A stretch of 64,000 nt of DNA from Bactericera cockerelli (taxonomy: Eukaryota > Arthropoda > Insecta > Hemiptera > Triozidae), in assembly GCA_024516035.1 (NCBI GenBank), contig CM044967.1:4024859-4088858 (forward strand), written 5' to 3'. The position numbers and the translations under genes are program-made. Below, one piece after another: positions 49,801-55,800 of this stretch; position 1 is the first letter of the stretch; each line of letters begins with the position of its first letter. Below the pieces are notes generated by a model. It was given only the letters and a program-made list of their open reading frames with translations, ran no database searches and was not told where the DNA came from.

Positions 49801-52800
49801 AAATTTTCTGTAGAATAAATACATTTTGAGTTATAAGCGCAATTTTAAAAAAAGTGCAAAAAATTTGCACTATTTAGGCCCTAAACTCGGAAGCACAACC
49901 TAAAATCCGTCGCAAACTCATATACCCATTATTCAGGACCCCTTTAACCCAGATAACGCGGTGAAATTTTTTGTTTTATTTTTTTGGAGTGATATAAATT
50001 GAGTCCTGAATCAAAATAAGTGCTGTCAACTTATCACTCGGACTCAAAACAAAGAGCTTAAGGTGTCGCCAACTAACCTCAACAAGCTGAATTAATTAGA
50101 AAAATCTACAACGTAGTACCTTTCACCAGATGGGGCTGACGTCCTTCCAGAAGGACGTCCTTCTGGAAGGACGTCAGCCCCATCTGGGTTAAGGGTTTAA
50201 AACGATTTCCAGCTATTGAGCAATTTTTTGACGCTAGAGCACTAATTTGCCTGGGCTAACACCCTCAAGTCTGGATTTGAACCAATCACAGCGCATTATA
50301 GCCCGAGTGAAGAGATAGTGTCCACTTATCTTAACTCTAATCCTGTTTTATAATTCGGCCCTTAATTACTTGTAAAGAAAAAGCCCAACTTCTCCCTGTG
50401 CGCAATGGTTGATCGCACACAGAAATATGTATACCAGTGCGAGCCAACATTTGAACTTAAGTTGGCTGGAGACCATCACTCCCCCCTCCAGCTGTAGCCA
50501 AGCTTGCAACNNNNNNNNNNNNNNNNNNNNNNNNNNNNNNNNNNNNNNNNNNNNNNNNNNNNNNNNNNNNNNNNNNNNNNNNNNNNNNNNNNNNNNNNNN
50601 NNNNNNNNNNCAAGCTCGCTTTATTAATTTATTGCTGAACTTGGGACTTGAACCACTGACCTCCAGATTACAAGTCCGCCGCGCGCCGCCTTGTCGATCG
50701 AGCTACTGAGGGTGTTGTAACTCCGTATACATATATTCTCTTACTGGCTCAGCTGGCACATCCACAATATTCCACATCCATGGTATCCCTCATCGTATGC
50801 ACTGGTATAGTCAAGTGGTTAAAGCGCTAGTCTGGTAATCCAGGTAGCGTAGGTATCCGTTGGTTCGAATCCCACCCAGTGCATGAACTTTTCCTTCATT
50901 AATTTGAGTTTGTAACCACATAATAATAAGAGTCTAAAGGCTATAGATGTTAGAAAATGCTTTGAGCATTAACCTCGCCTGGTGGTTACCTTCCACTAAA
51001 GAGTGTTATTATTATTAAACCTCAGAAATGAAATAAGTAATAGGTGCCAAATCATTAAAATAGTAACAGTAATAATAAATTTCATGTATGGTAGTAATAA
51101 AATAAAGTCTTCCGATTACCTATTTTTATCCTGCAAAAATATGTAGAATCTTTCTATACCCAAATACCAAGGATAAGAATCATGTATGGCTTTCTAATTT
51201 ATAAAATAGGTCTACAAGACGTACTTTATTGTTCAAAAATTACGATAAGAAATGAAGGATAAAATTCTTATCTTCATGAGACCTCAGGGAAATATCATGC
51301 CTCGAGCCTTATTATAACAGATGTCAGGTCTCAGGTCCGGCTGGTATTTTGGTAGGTACGTGCTCTGATTTTTTTAAAAATTGAATCCAAAGCCAGACTG
51401 CTGGGGGACTATAAACAGGGAGTAGACCAGCAGTCTGGCTGGGGGACTAGAAACAGGGAGTAGACCAGCATTGGCTTGGTTCTGGGGGCCCTCGTTAATT
51501 ATTAGCCTCCTTGTAAAGACAGTGGTAGAAGTGCTGAGTCATTCCTCCACTGTCTGGCTACCATCGATCACGATGACGCCACCCTATGATGATGACGATT
51601 ATTATTACTCTCCTATCTCCTGTTCAAAGCACCCCGATAGGCGCAACTTCGCCTTGAGGTTACCTTCGATTCAAAAGTACTCGAGGTATCATTTTCCTAT
51701 TGTGCATTATAGAAACTTCTACAAAATTAGCCTATTCAATTAAACTACATCATTTGCTGAATCTATCGAGTTCCTCATTCATTTCCTCGTGTTTTCTAAT
51801 TGTAAGTTTACAATAAAATTGTAAAGTGCAATTATTGCACTATTAAGTGATTCCTTGTTGGAACAGCTCTTCACGTTCCTAGGTTCCTTTTAGCACATCG
51901 CAGGAGAAGGCTGCACTTTATAATAATAATTCCGTGTCCGTGAGATAGGCACAGACACTTATATCACGGTGGTGAGAGGATTATATGGACGCCTAGATCC
52001 AATGTCCAGATCGAGATCCAATAACGATCTATCTATGTTTAAATACTAATTCTTTTATGTTTTACCCAAATCTCATACACGTAAATATTAGATACATTTG
52101 TCTATCGAACTATCTTAGGTAACTAACTATCTATCTATGTTTAACTACAAATTATTTCATTTTTTACACTATCTAATTCTAACTATCTTAGGTAGCTAAC
52201 TTTTTTTTACGAGGGGAAAAAATTTCCAAGGAAACAATGAACCCGATATGTAAATAGCAGACAAAACCGAACCCAAGGACAAGGACCACGGAGTATAACT
52301 ACATAGTGTTATGTATCTACACCCCCAAGTCCCAGCTATCTAGAAAGGCCTTACCAACTATGAGATCTGGAGAATGGGATTTGGTGAAACCACTAAAAAC
52401 AACCCCTCGTTGTACCAAGGTAGAAAATCTGGGAACTATAATATTGCTGATATTGCATCCAGATTTATGTAGCTAACTAACTATCTATGTTTAAATACTA
52501 GATAATTACTTTATTTTTTAACACTTGTGAGGTTCTCATAGACGCACCTATACCTGTAATGGTCGCTGATCTTTTTATTGACACAGAACATCCTTCCTCA
52601 AATTTTTATTGTTTACACAATTAATTCGAATGGCCTTCAGAAACCACAATGTCAATTAGTTTGTTTCATTGCAGAAAAGGCGTAGGTTGATGTGAATGTT
52701 GGTCTATAGCACATCATATTGCAGGACTACACATGAACTTAAACATAATTCACAAAGTAGACATGACTTTTTAAGTAAAAACAAATCAGTATTAGTGCAA

Positions 52801-55800
52801 ACAGCAAAGTCCCATGTACAGTTTTGAGTAGGTACCATGTATCCCGATTTAAGGGATAGTGTCCACTTGGATTAAATCTAATCCTGTTTTATAATTCGGC
52901 CCTTGGACATCCTGGTCACACTATAGGGGTATTTTTCTTTTTAATAATTTTTTTTTCCAGGTTCGATATTTCCAAATATTTCCATTTTATTCCAAGGTCA
53001 ACTTCACCACATTCGTGAAAGAAAAATGCGTTTCGGTACTTTTAAAGATAAACAATGGACTTAACCTATAAAAGAACTGGAAGCAAGAATTTTCTACTTC
53101 CATTTTGGTTAACCAAACTGGAAGAAGGAAGAGGAAAAATTTCCTCTTCTATAAGAAAAATGACTTGCTTCCAGTTTGGTTCATTTTATTCCAGTTTGGT
53201 TAGAAAGAAAAATACGGCTTATGTCTCGATTCTCAATGAAAGTAAGAACGACTATCTAAAGTGCAGACTCAATAAAAATTACTGGCCCGAAACAATCCTC
53301 GTTTAAATGTAAAAAAACTTGATTGACATTGAATTATATGTAATGGACTAATGGTTATATAATGGTTAATACCTATAAACGTACAGGTAGTACATGTACG
53401 TTATTTTATGCACACATTATTAATTTAACGTACTTCAAGTTAAATAATAGTAGAATCATAGAATGGTTGTGAAAAATTTATGTCTAGAAGATAGAAGCTA
53501 TTTCAATACCAACTAAATGTAGGTATTCATACTATTCATATTAGGTAGGTATAGGTGTAATGTGTACATGTACAATGTACATAGGTATAGGTGTATATCT
53601 AAGATGTTCATGCACTATTTAAGTGTACCCATATTACTATCAAATATGTTGTACTATTTTCCATCAAGGTCTATTATCCCTCAGGCCGATCAGCAAACTG
53701 GTTCACAGCCTGAATAATTTGCACTAGAAACTCCGACACTGCAATTGGGCAATTAGAATATTATCTGCTTTCTTATATCTTCTCAGTCTAACTGTTGTTC
53801 TGTAACCAGGTCGTAAGTTGAAGTGCGCTGAGGATGCGACCAGAAGTAAGTAGCGGTAAGTTAAGTAGCGGTAAGTGCACTCATTATAAACATATTTATT
53901 TAGTACTAGCTGTTTAGCGCGTGCAATAGTTAAAAAAAATTGTCATATTTGTGTTGATAACAGTGGTAATATCACAACTACTCACACTCGCTTTACTAAA
54001 TGTACGCTAAAACCGGGACTTGAAAAACCGACCTCCAGATTACAAGTCCGCCGCCTTATCGATCAAGCTACTGAGGTCGGTAGTGTGGAATGAAATATTG
54101 CGCCATTTCCCACAAAGTTGGTTTTCTTACAAATACCTACTAGTTATGTAACTCCTGTTGTCCGAGGGATTCAAACCCTGGCCTGCCGGATATTGAAGCG
54201 GTCGATTGATCGAATCACTTGACCAGAAAACCGGAGAATTCATATATATTTTAATTGTTTGTTTCACATTCTGAACAGTGAAGACAGAATTTTTGTAAGT
54301 ATATTTTTTCACCTAGGTAAATACTGCATCATCCTTAATTTACGTCGGATATTGCTAAAATTTGGTGAAAATTTCTCACACGCATGTTTTAAAGCAGACG
54401 TTTACCTTCATAAAACAATACTTTCCTTATATTATTTATTATTTTTTAACAATTTTCACCACCAAAGTGGTAGTTTTATTTATTAAAAATTACAATAACA
54501 AGAAATTACAAATGCAGAAAAAAAAGGAAAAGAAGAAGAAATAATAATTGTAATCTTAGAAAAAGAAAAGAAACCTTAACACTTAGATCTACCTATTTCC
54601 TTATATTATAGGATAAGGAAAGTAAAAAGATTCTCTTTTGCCTATTTCATAGTAACTCGTCTGATGAGGAATTTTCTGTGATGCTGGTCGTTACTCATAG
54701 AAGTTACTGCCATACTGGAACTCGAACCACCGAGCTCCAGATTACAGACCTGCTGGCGCCGCCTTATTTTGTGCTCGGTAATTTTCTCACTTAAGTATTT
54801 TAGAGCTGATGCGATCTGAAGTATTGCGAAAGCGGTTCCGGGGCACAAAAACCAAAAAAAAAAGTATTTTAGAGCTGAAGTTTACATGCTAAAGTAGAGA
54901 GAAGAAGATCTGTTTTATAAATTCAATGGGTAAGTATTAGGGAACATGCTATGTAGAAAATATTTTTATTTTTTTGCAGAATAACATGCAAAATGTACTG
55001 TTTTCTATCATCTCGTTGAATATGAAGGAGAAATACCCCCTACAACTATGGAAAAAATATTTTAGAGTGGAGGAAACCTAAAGCATTTACAGCATAGTAA
55101 TGTAGTAATATTGCTCTCCTGAAAAGTCAATTTTTGACATCTTTTGACTCATCATCTAGATTCTGAGGTCGTATAGGTTTCAGTATTTTAAACTTTTTGA
55201 CAGCTATGACACAGGATCTTCAATTTGAAACCAAAATTCGTCAAGGATATCCGCAGAAATTGGAAGACTTGTGGAATTGTGCATGTACCAGCAGAGCAAA
55301 TAAAAAACGAGTTCTATGGTAATGTCGTCAAAACGCCACACTGGTTAACCGTGATATTGTTTACGTAAAACTTGCTTGTAAGTGAATTTAAGTTATAATT
55401 CATCATAACTCTTCCTCAGGAAAACCTTATCTTGGCAATAATATTTCCCTAAAAGTACACATAGTACTCACATAGGGAAATTTATAAATATTTAAACATT
55501 GTAGATAAATAATAAAATTCATTATTATTATTGATAATAATTGAATAAGTGTATCGTAAAACGATCTTGACTGGTGTTCCGGTAGTCAGTCAGAATAATC
55601 AGTATAAACAGAAAAGTGAGAAGTTGTACTAGATGTACATTAATTAGTGGTTAAGGCACTACTCTCGTAATACAGGTAGCGTAGGGATCCGTTGGTTCGA
55701 ATCCCACCCAGTGCATGATTTTTTCCTCATTTATATGAGTTTGTGACCACAAAGTAATAAGACTCTGGCACTCACTTGCCATACGGAAGGTCCCGGGTTC

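Noticed and set aside
54362..54544. 60-codon ORF ending in a lysine run
   Set aside because: It is low-complexity A-rich sequence with no motif and no splice context.
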